Shown one piece after another: positions 55,626 to 64,000 of a stretch of 64,000 bases of DNA. Within the stretch, counting starts at the first letter, position 1. Each line of letters opens with the position of its first letter. The translations under genes and the position numbers were made by a program. Source of the DNA: an uncultured Eubacterium sp. (GTDB taxonomy: Bacteria; Bacillota; Clostridia; Lachnospirales; Lachnospiraceae); NCBI GenBank assembly GCA_947385875.1, contig CANDMV010000002.1:1-64000 (forward strand). Direction: 5' to 3'. The notes beneath the pieces were generated by a model. It was not told the DNA's origin, did no database searches, and saw only the letters and a list, made by a program, of their open reading frames with translations.

Positions 55626-56858
55626 CTATCTCTCAATCTGAAACAGCTGTTCCACAAAGCGTTTATATTCTTCCTGCTCTTCCACTGTATCCAGACGCTT
55701 CAGCTCACGAATCGGCTCTCTTAACAGTCTTTGAAGCGAAGCGTGGAGCACCTTTTTTAACAGCTTCTGTTCTCTGGCCGACAGCTCCATCTTGCGGTTT
55801 AGATACTCGTAGCTGTCTTCAGCAATCGCGCTGCACCGCTGCTGCAGGGAATCAATCGTAGGATCCATCCGGCTTTGAAGCAGCCAGACAATCGTCTCAC
55901 GCAGTTCTTCTTCAATCATCTTCCGGCTCTTTTCCAACAGACATTCCCTTTCCTTTTTATTATGAGCTACAATTTCCTGAAGCGTATCCAGATTGATCAG
56001 ATGCACCATTGGATCGTCTGCAAACGCAGTATCAATATCCCTTGGTGCCGCAAGGTCCAGAAAAATCAAAGGCTGCTTTGGACAATAATCTGCCCGGCGG
56101 ACAACCAGATGCGGGGAAGCTGTCGCTGATATGACGATATCACATTGCCCCATCATTTGATACCTGTCTTCATATGAGATTATCTCAATATTCTCGAATT
56201 CACTACGAAGCATCCTTGCATGTGCATAAGTCCTGCTGCAGGCAGCTACATGTCCTGCCTGATATTCATAGATATATTTTAAAGCCAGTACGGCTGTCTT
56301 TCCACTCCCGATAACCAAAACCCGTTTTCCTGCAATCCCACAGACTTCATTGAGCCTGCGGATTCCGACATAACTGACGGAGATTGGATTTTCACTAATT
56401 TTTAACTCTGTCTTAATCCGCTTTGCACAGGTGATGGCGTCACGCACGATTTTATTTAATTCTTTCCCGCTGTAGCCCATCGTCCGTGAATAGTCAAGCG
56501 CTTCCTTCACCTGTCCTAAAATCTGATCCTCCCCAAGCACAAGAGATTCCAGCCCTGCCGCAATGCGAAACAGATACGCCATTGCCTCCTCACCCTGAAG
56601 CATGATTAAATATTCCTCTAATGCTACTTCAGGAAACATTTCCTCATAGATTTTTTTAATCTGCTGATTTTTTTCTTCTTCCTCATATAAATAATATACC
56701 TCGCAGCGATTGCAGGTAGATAAGATCATACACTGATCCACCCCGGCAGCTTCCGCTTTTTGAAAAAAATCCAGTTTCATCACATCTGTCATGGATGTCT
56801 GGTCTCTGACAGAAAGCTGTGCATTTTTATAGTTGATCCCTAACAGAGCAAGCTTCAT
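55626..56858 (-). CDS. hemA: Glutamyl-tRNA reductase
   Basis: First enzyme of C5 tetrapyrrole synthesis, reducing Glu-tRNA to glutamate-1-semialdehyde. The 410-residue product has catalytic Cys49 in ILSTCNRCEVYYL, GEDQILGQVKEAL, the NADPH-binding VLVIGSGKTAVLALKY, and the dimerisation helix at the C-terminus. AAGGAGACAG lies ahead of the ATG. Followed 190 bp on by the hemC-cobA-hemD fusion, probably in one transcript. Confidence 0.95.
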   Translation of the reverse strand: MKLALLGINYKNAQLSVRDQTSMTDVMKLDFFQKAEAAGVDQCMILSTCNRCEVYYLYEEEEKNQQIKKIYEEMFPEVALEEYLIMLQGEEAMAYLFRIAAGLESLVLGEDQILGQVKEALDYSRTMGYSGKELNKIVRDAITCAKRIKTELKISENPISVSYVGIRRLNEVCGIAGKRVLVIGSGKTAVLALKYIYEYQAGHVAACSRTYAHARMLRSEFENIEIISYEDRYQMMGQCDIVISATASPHLVVRRADYCPKQPLIFLDLAAPRDIDTAFADDPMVHLINLDTLQEIVAHNKKERECLLEKSRKMIEEELRETIVWLLQSRMDPTIDSLQQRCSAIAEDSYEYLNRKMELSAREQKLLKKVLHASLQRLLREPIRELKRLDTVEEQEEYKRFVEQLFQIER

Positions 56859-56890
56859 AGAATCTGTCTCCTTTTTCTATTGATTCGATG

Positions 56891-56917
56891 AAAAGAAGGA
56901 CTGCGCATTGGCAGTCC
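56891..56917 (-). terminator. Terminator after yeiH-like gene
   Basis: GGACTGC (56898-56904) and GCAGTCC (56911-56917) with a short loop; minus-strand TTCTTTTC follows. It separates the transporter gene from hemA. Confidence 0.7.
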
Positions 56918-56942
56918 CCGTTTATTCAGCGGTCAGCATACT

Positions 56943-57992
56943 TTATCCGATATACCCGGAAAATACAAATGCAAATATATAAGATGAGGCTGCCACGCAT
57001 GCCCATGTAATTCCTCCTAAGGCGATCGGTTTTAACCCTTTGGAAAATACATCTTTGAATTTAATCTTAAATCCTACGCCTGCGAGAGCAGAGGCAAACA
57101 AAAATTTGCTGGCTGTCGTCAAAAGCTTGATTCCTTTTTCTGTGAAAACACCATAAGTATTCAAGCCTGCCATTACTACAAACCAAAGGATGAACATCGG
57201 GAATGTTTTCTTAACTACGACAAATAAACTATCGTTGCTTCCCAGCTCTCCATTGCTTTTTGCTTCACGCGCCATAAGAATCGTCCAGACGATTGCAACG
57301 AAAATCAGCATCGTCGTACGTACCAGCTTTACATTTAAAGCACCGTTAAAATCAGGATTTCCAATCATTGCCTGAAACGTAGCCTGTGCACCGGCTACAG
57401 AAGATGTATCATTAATTGCCGTTCCAGCTACAAATGCAAACTGATTATCTGTAAATCCGATCGCAGGCGCTATGTATGGATAAGAAAATGCAGATATTGT
57501 ATCAAACAGGAAAATTGCTGCCATACCAAATGCAATTTCCGCATCCGTTGCCTTAATAATCGGGCTTAATGTAGCGATTGCCGTACCTCCGCAGATACAA
57601 GTACCGCCGCCTACTAAAACAGACGTATTTTTTGTAACGCCTATTTTTCTGCCTACTAACATAGCTACCGTAAAGGAAAGGAAAATATTAAAGAGAATCA
57701 ATGGGAAAGCCTTGACGCCGGTTCCCAGAATCGCAGAAAAGCTCAGGGTGCCTCCGGTTAAAATAATGCCCCAGTTTAAGAATTTTTTGCTGCTGAAAGT
57801 AGTTCCCTCTTTAAAGTCCTTATCCAGTGTCGGCATGATATTACATATAATCATTGATACCAATAATGCCACCATCGGCCCGCCCATTACTACACGTCCA
57901 AATACGGCGGACTGTAAATCTGTTGATTTTGTTGCCAGAAATCCTATCACCAGGCACAATAAAATTGCGCCGTTTTTTTTCTTTGAATCCAT
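56943..57992 (-). CDS. YeiH/UPF0324 family putative sulfate exporter
   Basis: The 349-residue integral membrane protein has about ten hydrophobic helices. Family signature segments are GGGTCICGGTAIATLSPIIK and TAINDTSSVAGA. The start at 57992 (MDSKKKNG) is chosen on a GAGG 9 bp upstream; the frame could open at a GTG at 58061 with no RBS. The annotation as a sulfate exporter is by family and weak in itself, but its position beside a sulfite reductase-like gene and a CoA-disulfide reductase supports a sulfur-compound role. Confidence 0.82.
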   Translation of the reverse strand: MDSKKKNGAILLCLVIGFLATKSTDLQSAVFGRVVMGGPMVALLVSMIICNIMPTLDKDFKEGTTFSSKKFLNWGIILTGGTLSFSAILGTGVKAFPLILFNIFLSFTVAMLVGRKIGVTKNTSVLVGGGTCICGGTAIATLSPIIKATDAEIAFGMAAIFLFDTISAFSYPYIAPAIGFTDNQFAFVAGTAINDTSSVAGAQATFQAMIGNPDFNGALNVKLVRTTMLIFVAIVWTILMAREAKSNGELGSNDSLFVVVKKTFPMFILWFVVMAGLNTYGVFTEKGIKLLTTASKFLFASALAGVGFKIKFKDVFSKGLKPIALGGITWACVAASSYIFAFVFSGYIG

Positions 57993-58109
57993 ATCAGGAT
58001 GCCTCGTAATCTTTCTATAAAAAGCAGATAACTGCCTTTGCTGCAGTGTGCCAGCCAGCACCTGTGTCAGCTGGCAGCCCCTGCTTTTTTATAAATACAA
58101 TATTATATG

Positions 58110-58412
58110 AATCATCAGATTGCTCCTCCGCTAAGCGGAGTGAACATCTCGATTCAAAGGCTGCTCCCTATCACAGGTGTTCCCCCGCTTAGCAAAGCAA
58201 GCATATGATCCCTTAGTTACCCAGTGCAGGGCACTTTAATTACGGTGTGACCTTTTAGCCGATAGAGCACACTGCTATAAATATTTTGCCTTGCACTGAC
58301 ATGTATCAAACTTTGCTATACTCACGAGCGATGAAATTGCCATATAGATTTTGCACATTAACGCTCGTGAGTCGGCGTTGCCAGCAAGTTTTATTGCTCC
58401 TCAGTATAAATA
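58110..58412. repeat. Short inverted repeats and family F element
   Basis: GCTCCTCCGCTAAGCGGAG (58124-58142) is a small hairpin. 58318-58412 is a well-kept family F copy (ACTCACGAGCGAT, CGCTCGTGAGTCGGCG, TTGCTCCTCAGTATAAA). Nothing coding is seen in 57993-58413. Confidence 0.7.
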
Positions 58413-58413
58413 A

Positions 58414-59364
58414 TCAGCAGGTTGCTCCTCCGACCAAATGTAGCTGTGCGTCTAAAATCTCCTGCTTTCTATCCAAAATATCATTGGAGAGCAGCTGTTT
58501 TTCTACTTCTTCGAAACCAATTCGGCTGATCGTATCTGCAAAACGCTCTCCCGTTTTTCCCTGTTCACGGAACAATAAGATTGCTTTTTCCACCGTATCC
58601 AAAAGCTCTTCTTCTGTCGTAAAGATCCTGGATAATGGCTTGCCCTGCGCCGTTTTCTTGCCCCATCTGCCTCCGATGTAGATACGGAAACCCGGAGTTC
58701 CTTCTTCGATGACATCAAACGGACATTTTTCGACACATCGTCCGCAGTTATTACAACTCTCCGTGTCAATTTTAATCATGTCGTCTTCCATCTTGGCAGC
58801 GCCCATCGGACATGCAGTCTCTACCTGACATTTCTTACAGCCATTGCACATATCCTCATCTACGTTTGGAATCAGCTGGCCCACGATACCCAGATCATTC
58901 AGATCAGGCTTTACGCAGTTATTTGGACATCCGCCTGTTGCAATTTTAAATTTATGCGGAAGTCTTACAGTACGATAGCCTTTATAAAAACGCTCATGAA
59001 TCTTTTCAGCCAGAGCAAAGGTATCATATAAGCCATACTGGCAGGTCGTGCCCTTGCAGGCTACTACCGGGCGTACAAGAGAGCCCGTACCGCCGGTTTC
59101 CAGCCCGGCCTGTGCGAGATATTCACGGAACGGCTCGATATTATCATAATGAATTCCCCGTACTTCTACGGTCAGACGTGTAGTAAATTCCACCTCTCCA
59201 TTTCCATATTTTTGTGCTGCTTCGGCAATGACTTTTGTCTGTTCCGATGTAATCTTGCCATTCACTGTGATGATACGGCCATTAAACAAATCTGTTCCTT
59301 TGTTGTTCAAAAATCCGAGCGCCTTTACTCTTTTGATTTCTTCGGGTTTTAATGTGCATCCCAT
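58414..59364 (-). CDS. Siroheme/4Fe-4S sulfite reductase-like protein with ferredoxin insert
   Basis: The 316-residue product belongs to the AsrC-like sulfite/nitrite reductase superfamily. The siroheme-Fe-S cysteines are Cys103 and Cys108 (CKGTTC) with Cys146 and Cys150 (CPNNC). Two ferredoxin clusters follow: Cys173/176/179/185 and Cys204/207/210/214. GGAGG lies upstream. AsrA and AsrB partners are not adjacent. It probably reduces sulfite to sulfide for cysteine synthesis or disposal, and needs siroheme from the hem genes 2-6 kb away. It also ends in an unusual Cys (GGATC). Confidence 0.82.
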   Translation of the reverse strand: MGCTLKPEEIKRVKALGFLNNKGTDLFNGRIITVNGKITSEQTKVIAEAAQKYGNGEVEFTTRLTVEVRGIHYDNIEPFREYLAQAGLETGGTGSLVRPVVACKGTTCQYGLYDTFALAEKIHERFYKGYRTVRLPHKFKIATGGCPNNCVKPDLNDLGIVGQLIPNVDEDMCNGCKKCQVETACPMGAAKMEDDMIKIDTESCNNCGRCVEKCPFDVIEEGTPGFRIYIGGRWGKKTAQGKPLSRIFTTEEELLDTVEKAILLFREQGKTGERFADTISRIGFEEVEKQLLSNDILDRKQEILDAQLHLVGGATC

Positions 59365-59407
59365 ACTTCTTTTTCCTCCTAAATATTTTTTGTATTTTAT
59401 ATGCTGC

Positions 59408-59455
59408 AGTTCAGCCTTTGATTTGAACAGCCTCAGTCATAGGCTGAACTGTAAC
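59408..59455. repeat. Minimal family D palindrome
   Basis: AGTTCAGCCT (59408-59417) and AGGCTGAACTGTAAC (59441-59455), the ends of the elements at 28.6 and 43.3 kb with almost no interior. It may act as a hairpin between the two sulfur genes. Confidence 0.6.
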
Positions 59456-59505
59456 TTTTTATACAGATTCTATTTGATATAAAATTTGTTTTAATAAATT
59501 CTGTT

Positions 59506-61128
59506 TTATATTGATACTTCGTTAAAGGTAATTCCGCCTTCCAGCACCTTAGTATTCTTATAGCCAAAGAATTTCAGACGGTTCTGCAGCAGATATGCTC
59601 TCTTGCCCTTATTGCATACGAGAAGAATTTTCTCTTCCGGATCCAGACCCTCAATCGGACCTTCTACTGTCGTCAGCTCTACATAAGGCGCACCTTCGAT
59701 CGAAGGCATCAGGCAGCCGTCTACGACTTTGTAGCCTTCTGCCGCTCCGGCAGCATACTCCGCAGGAGTAAATGTCTCAAATTTGCCGTTTATTTTGTTC
59801 ATCAGGACATTCAGTGTATGTTCAAACGGATGAATCGCTGTGGAGAAAGGCGGCGCATAAGCCAGATCCAGATCTGCCAGGTCTGAAAGCGTTCCTTTTA
59901 ACATGATACCTGTTACCGCAATATCTACGACTTTATCTACAGCTCCTGCACCAATTACCTGTACGCCCAAAAGCCTTAAGGAATCTTTGTCAGCAATCAT
60001 TTTAATAATGAAAGTACCTGCTCCCGGATAATAATGTGCCTTATCATCCACTACCGTAATCACACTTACCGGATGGAATCCTTCTTCCACAGCCTGAGCC
60101 TCGGTCAGCCCGGTTCTGCCTACATTCATTCCTGGCAGCTTACATACAGCTGTTCCAAGCGCCCCTCTATAATTCAGACCTGCTCCCATAATATTCTGAG
60201 CAATCAGACGGCCATGAATATTTGCTGTAGATCCCATCGGAGACCATGCCTGTTTTTCTGTCAATGCATTATGTACCATTGCACAGTCGCCTGCTGCGTA
60301 GACATCTGGCAGATTTGTCTCACCAAGAGCATTGGTAAGAATAGTTCCTTTAAACATCTCAAGTCCAGTTCCCTCTAAAAATGCGGTATTCGGACGGATT
60401 CCTGCACTCAGTACTACAAGGTCAGCCTTATACGCCTTCTTGCTCGTCGTAACCTTTTCTACCTTTCCGCTGCCTTCGATTCCGGTTACGGTCACGCCTG
60501 TGACTACCGGGATGCCGCTTTCCTGAAGCTTTCCTTCTACATATTCTGCCATCTCGGCATCAAAGCCCGGCAGCGCATGAGGAGCCATATCCAGTACAAA
60601 CGGACGTACTCCCAGAAGCTTTAAGTTTTCAGCTATTTCCAGACCAATGTAACCTGCGCCGACTACAACCGCGCGCTTGATATTTCCGGCATCCACAACA
60701 TCACGCAGCGCGATTGCATCCTCAGGCGTACGTACAAAGAACACATTTTCTAAGTCACAGCCTTCGATCGGCGGCTTCACCGGGCTTGCTCCTACAGAAA
60801 TAACCAGCTTGTCATAATCATATTCCTTTTCTTCGCCAGTATTCACGTCCCTTGCCGTTACTTTTTTTGCCTGCGGATCTACTTTTACTGCCTCTGTCTC
60901 CGTCAGGACGGTTACACCCGTCAGCTTGGAATATTTTTCAGGTGTATTGACGATCAGCTGCTCTTTGTCTTCGATCACATGACCGACATAATAAGGCAGC
61001 CCGCATCCTGCATAGGAAATATTTTTTCCTTTGTTCAGCACGATGACTTCATTGCCGCGGTCTTCCCTCATCAGCTTTGCGGCAATCTTAGTTCCTGCGG
61101 CAACTCCGCCGAGTACTAATACTTTCAT
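59506..61128 (-). CDS. CoA-disulfide/polysulfide reductase with rhodanese tail
   Basis: The 540-residue flavoprotein has an FAD site GGVAAGTKIAAKL, the single redox cysteine Cys42 in SYAGCGLPYY, and a second dinucleotide fold VVVGAGYIGLEIAENL. The dimerisation domain is followed by a C-terminal rhodanese-like domain (about 450-540, cysteine in LLVCNKGKRAYLL). This matches the CdrR/Npsr type that reduces CoA disulfide or CoA persulfide and polysulfide. GGAGGAAC precedes the ATG. Divergent from a LysR gene. Confidence 0.9.
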   Translation of the reverse strand: MKVLVLGGVAAGTKIAAKLMREDRGNEVIVLNKGKNISYAGCGLPYYVGHVIEDKEQLIVNTPEKYSKLTGVTVLTETEAVKVDPQAKKVTARDVNTGEEKEYDYDKLVISVGASPVKPPIEGCDLENVFFVRTPEDAIALRDVVDAGNIKRAVVVGAGYIGLEIAENLKLLGVRPFVLDMAPHALPGFDAEMAEYVEGKLQESGIPVVTGVTVTGIEGSGKVEKVTTSKKAYKADLVVLSAGIRPNTAFLEGTGLEMFKGTILTNALGETNLPDVYAAGDCAMVHNALTEKQAWSPMGSTANIHGRLIAQNIMGAGLNYRGALGTAVCKLPGMNVGRTGLTEAQAVEEGFHPVSVITVVDDKAHYYPGAGTFIIKMIADKDSLRLLGVQVIGAGAVDKVVDIAVTGIMLKGTLSDLADLDLAYAPPFSTAIHPFEHTLNVLMNKINGKFETFTPAEYAAGAAEGYKVVDGCLMPSIEGAPYVELTTVEGPIEGLDPEEKILLVCNKGKRAYLLQNRLKFFGYKNTKVLEGGITFNEVSI

Positions 61129-61181
61129 GATTGTTCCTCCTTGCTTGTTAAAAAATTATCAATTACTTTGCATTAATAATA

Positions 61182-61242
61182 GCACTTGATAACCCAAAGG
61201 TAAAATAGTAAAATTAAAATTATCATATAGGTTTTTTCCTAT
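61182..61242. promoter_or_regulatory. Divergent control region with LysR-type dyad
   Basis: ATAGG-N6-CCTAT (61227-61242) is a dyad between the CoA-disulfide reductase gene and the LysR gene. The minus-strand promoter TTACCT with TATTAT lies beside it (about 61182-61205). Autoregulation and control of the reductase by the LysR protein are inferred. Confidence 0.5.
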
Positions 61243-61305
61243 GGGACAAAGAACGGCATCTGAAAAACGATTGTCCACAATATACAAAACAGGAGATTTC
61301 AGATC

Positions 61306-62229
61306 ATGGCAACCTTAAAACAGCTTAAAATCTTTATTGCAGTTGCAGAATATAAAAAAATGAGCGAAGCAGCTAAAAAGCTCTACATATCCCAGCCTAC
61401 CGTAAGCCAGGTCATCTCTGATCTGGAGGATGAATATGAAACTCAGCTTTTTAACCGTTTATCCAAAAAACTGGAAATCACGCCGTCCGGGCTGATACTA
61501 TTAAACAATGCCAAAGAAATCGTATCCATCCACCAAAAATTAGAACAGACTATGAAAACGATCAATTCCCAGCGCCCTCTACGCATCGGCGCAACGGTCA
61601 CGATCGGCAATATATTAATGGCGACTCTGGTAGAAAAACTAAACCAGCAGCATCCAGATATCGATGCGACGGTATACGTCGATAACACGAAAATCATTGA
61701 GCAGAAAATCCTTCATAACGAATTAGATCTTGCTTTGATCGAGGGCATTATCACGCGTCAGGAAATCACTGCACAGCCGGTAATTGAAGACTGCATGTGC
61801 CTGATCTGCGGAAATAAGCATCCATTTGCATCCAAGCCTGCGGTCTGTATAGAAGATTTGCGTCATCAAAATTTTATTTTAAGGGAAAAAGGCAGCGGTA
61901 CACGGGCGATTTTTGAAAATTACATGCTGACCCATCAGATTCCTTATGCGGTCAAATGGGAATGCACCAGCCGGTGCGCCATTATAGATGCTGTACGCCA
62001 TAATCTGGGACTTAGCGTACTCTCAAAACAATGCGTGATAGAATATGCCGAAAAAGGAGATGTTATCATCTGTCAGGTGGAGAATATATCCATGAAGCGC
62101 TTTTTCCACCTCTGCCGAAACCGATTCCATCCGATTACTTCGCAGATGAAGGATTTTACTGATATTGTTATGTCAATCTCCAATTACGGTTCTCGTCCAT
62201 CAAGGCAACGCGACAGCTGCGAGCTGTAA
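61306..62229 (+). CDS. LysR-family regulator of the CysB/CysL type
   Basis: The 307-residue product has an HTH in KMSEAAKKLYISQPTVSQVIS and an effector domain with LILREKGSGTRAIFENY, a segment common in CysL/YeiE-like regulators. ACAGGAGATTTCAGATC precedes the ATG. It is divergent from the CoA-disulfide reductase and followed by a CapA-like gene. YeiE-like regulators control yeiH homologues in other bacteria, and a yeiH homologue lies 3-4 kb away, which fits a local sulfur regulon. Confidence 0.88.
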   Translation: MATLKQLKIFIAVAEYKKMSEAAKKLYISQPTVSQVISDLEDEYETQLFNRLSKKLEITPSGLILLNNAKEIVSIHQKLEQTMKTINSQRPLRIGATVTIGNILMATLVEKLNQQHPDIDATVYVDNTKIIEQKILHNELDLALIEGIITRQEITAQPVIEDCMCLICGNKHPFASKPAVCIEDLRHQNFILREKGSGTRAIFENYMLTHQIPYAVKWECTSRCAIIDAVRHNLGLSVLSKQCVIEYAEKGDVIICQVENISMKRFFHLCRNRFHPITSQMKDFTDIVMSISNYGSRPSRQRDSCEL

Positions 62230-62390
62230 TACGGATGCTATTCACTTTGCGGACTCTAAAGCGGCTCTGTGTTCGGATTTTTGCTGCACCTGCTGCTTAA
62301 GCATAAAAACAGCCGTTCCCGGATTCGTCTGGATTTGTGCCGTATACCCGCCAGACATAATAAATGTTCATAAATGAGGATGTGATAATT

Positions 62391-64000
62391 ATGAAGATAC
62401 AAAAAAATGAATGCTTACATATTTTACGGCAGTCAATAAACAAAAGCCATATTTTTCTATATACTATTTTTCTGGCTCTGCCTCTGCTTTTATGTGGATG
62501 TGCAGATCAAAACACTTTAGAATCCGCCAGTCTAAAGTCCATGAATACTTATCAAAAACTGCCAGCGCCAGACAGTCATATTCATTCTAGTGCAGACAAT
62601 CCAGAGCAGAATACTGACTGGCAGAATGCAGATGATTCCTATGCCGACAGACAAGATGCAGATGATTCCTATGCCGACAGACAAGATGCAGATGATTCCT
62701 ATGCCGACAGACAAGATGCAGGCGATCCCTACACTGAGGAACACAACGCAAATCTGCGAACTACAGATTCCCGGTCTGTATCTGCCATAAATTCGCGGCA
62801 GTCAGAAAAAGCTCCTAAAACTACAGAGGAAATGTATCGGGCTATTTTAAGCATCGGGACAAAATCTTTTTTTGGAAGTCATCCAGTGAACGAATCTTTT
62901 TTTAAATGGCTTGCAAAGAAATACGGCGATCGGCCGATTCGAAAGCTCTTCCATGCTGTGAGTGCAGGAAACCAGAACCCGAAGCTATGGTATCAATCTA
63001 CCGATAATACCATCCATGTCTTATGGCTGTTATACTGCAAAGAGTCTGGTCTTCATCCAAAACAGCTGAAAAATGTCACATGGAAGAACTGCGCTTCTTC
63101 TAAAAAAATCACTCTGGCATTTACCGGGGATTTGAATTTTTCGGAAGGCTATTCCACAACAAGCCATCTGGACAGCTGCGCTGGCGGTATCTATGACTGT
63201 TTTTCTGCCGACCTGTTATCGCTTATGAACAGCTTTGATATTATGCTGCTCAATAATGAATTTACTTACAGCACCCGCGGAACGCCCCTTAGCGGCAAAG
63301 CTTTTACATTTCGCGCCAATCCCTCCCGCGTAGGACTGCTGAAAGTCTTTGGAACCGATATCGTTACTCTGGCAAATAACCATGTCTACGATTATGGGCC
63401 GGATGCACTGCTGGATACGATTGCGACGCTGGATCAGGCAGGCATCCCGCACATAGGTGCAGGTGCAGATCTAAAAAAAGCCAGTGAACCCTATTATTTT
63501 ATCTGTAACGGCAGAAAAATAGCCCTTGTTGCTGCAACTCAGATCGAACGCAGCACAAACTACACGAAAGAAGCTACAAAAGATTCACCCGGCGTCTTAA
63601 AAACATTAAACCCTGACAAATTCACCAAAGTAATCAGAAATGCAAAGAAAAACAGCGACCATGTCATTGCGGTCGTACACTGGGGAACAGAAGGCAGCAG
63701 TGATTATGGACAGGATCAGCGGGATTTAGCAAAAGCATTTGTCGATGCCGGTGCAGATGCCATCATCGGCGGACATACCCACTGCCTGCAGGGATTTGAA
63801 ATTATGAACGGTGTGCCGATTCTATACAGTACTGGCAATTTTTGGTTCAGCAGGCGCACTCAGGATACCGGACTTGCCAAAATAACGATTAACAGACATG
63901 GAAAGCTGGCAATGTCCTTTATTCCGTGCATACAGCAGAATCTGCGTACTTATCTTGTGACAGAGGAAGCGCAGAAACAGCGTATATTCACATTTTTACA
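62391..64000 (+). CDS. CapA-family lipoprotein (partial, runs off window)
   Basis: At least 536 codons are open to the window end. The signal peptide has lipobox LPLLLCGCADQ. A low-complexity linker contains three exact 10-residue repeats (ADDSYADRQD). A region (about 145-235) precedes a CapA/PGA_cap metallophosphatase-like domain with LAFTGDLNFSEGY, LANNHVYDYG, VVHWGTEGSSDYG and IIGGHTHCLQGFE. GAGGATG lies before the ATG. The family was first linked to poly-gamma-glutamate synthesis, but stand-alone members are of uncertain role at the cell surface. Confidence 0.88.
   Translation, partial: MKIQKNECLHILRQSINKSHIFLYTIFLALPLLLCGCADQNTLESASLKSMNTYQKLPAPDSHIHSSADNPEQNTDWQNADDSYADRQDADDSYADRQDADDSYADRQDAGDPYTEEHNANLRTTDSRSVSAINSRQSEKAPKTTEEMYRAILSIGTKSFFGSHPVNESFFKWLAKKYGDRPIRKLFHAVSAGNQNPKLWYQSTDNTIHVLWLLYCKESGLHPKQLKNVTWKNCASSKKITLAFTGDLNFSEGYSTTSHLDSCAGGIYDCFSADLLSLMNSFDIMLLNNEFTYSTRGTPLSGKAFTFRANPSRVGLLKVFGTDIVTLANNHVYDYGPDALLDTIATLDQAGIPHIGAGADLKKASEPYYFICNGRKIALVAATQIERSTNYTKEATKDSPGVLKTLNPDKFTKVIRNAKKNSDHVIAVVHWGTEGSSDYGQDQRDLAKAFVDAGADAIIGGHTHCLQGFEIMNGVPILYSTGNFWFSRRTQDTGLAKITINRHGKLAMSFIPCIQQNLRTYLVTEEAQKQRIFTFL
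62628..62717 (+). repeat. Three exact 30-bp tandem repeats inside capA-like gene
   Basis: GCAGATGATTCCTATGCCGA plus ten more bases occurs at 62628, 62658 and 62688, with a partial fourth. In frame, so copy-number change would lengthen or shorten the linker by ten residues. Confidence 0.9.

Noticed and set aside
62532-62744. Minus-strand hydrophobic frame (repeated VGIGIICILS)
   Set aside because: It is the antisense of the 30-bp repeats inside the CapA-like gene, with no RBS.

Overview
The window comes from a low-GC, spore-lineage Firmicute, most likely a gut Lachnospiraceae (Clostridia). Supporting signs are AGGAGG-type ribosome binding sites on almost every gene, a T-box-controlled pheST pair, a SpoIID/LytB-domain protein, a cysteine/glycine-rich miniprotein of a kind seen in Lachnospiraceae, and ATP-dependent PEP carboxykinase. 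The genus cannot be fixed from sequence reading alone. No rRNA, tRNA, CRISPR array, prophage or intact insertion sequence was found.

Layout. 0-5.5 kb: NADP isocitrate dehydrogenase, small hypothetical proteins and a secreted leucine-rich-repeat protein. 5.5-21 kb: translation and aromatic amino acid genes (leuS, an EF-G-like GTPase, tyrA, aroA, queA, pheST behind a T-box leader). 21-26.8 kb: membrane proteins, a SpoIID-like protein, then a 2 kb gene-poor stretch holding a likely 6S RNA. 26.8-35.9 kb: pckA, cdd, citrate synthase, a CheY/CheX-like pair, thrC, a 5'-truncated DUF3298-type gene behind a copy of the thrC promoter, and an AP2-domain protein. 36-43.2 kb: branched-chain amino acid genes leuCD with a divergent LysR gene, an orphan sugar-binding lipoprotein, and ilvNC.

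44-49.8 kb is the most distinctive locus. It runs acyl ligase, free-standing acyl carrier protein, free-standing NRPS-type condensation protein, membrane-anchored alpha/beta hydrolase and SCP2-type lipid-binding protein, with a divergent TetR regulator and two operator-like palindromes. It looks like a small lipid-conjugating (N-acyl amide or similar) biosynthetic cluster.

50-62.2 kb is a sulfur and siroheme island: cysK, hemA, a hemC-cobA-hemD triple fusion, a YeiH-type transporter, a siroheme/4Fe-4S sulfite reductase-like protein and a CoA-disulfide reductase with a rhodanese tail, with two LysR regulators. The tetrapyrrole genes could supply the siroheme that the reductase needs. The window ends inside a CapA-like lipoprotein gene.

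The intergenic regions are crowded with at least eight families of short non-coding inverted-repeat elements (MITE-like), some nested in one another and two with visible target duplications of about 8 bp. Several gene ends and leaders also carry short tandem duplications.
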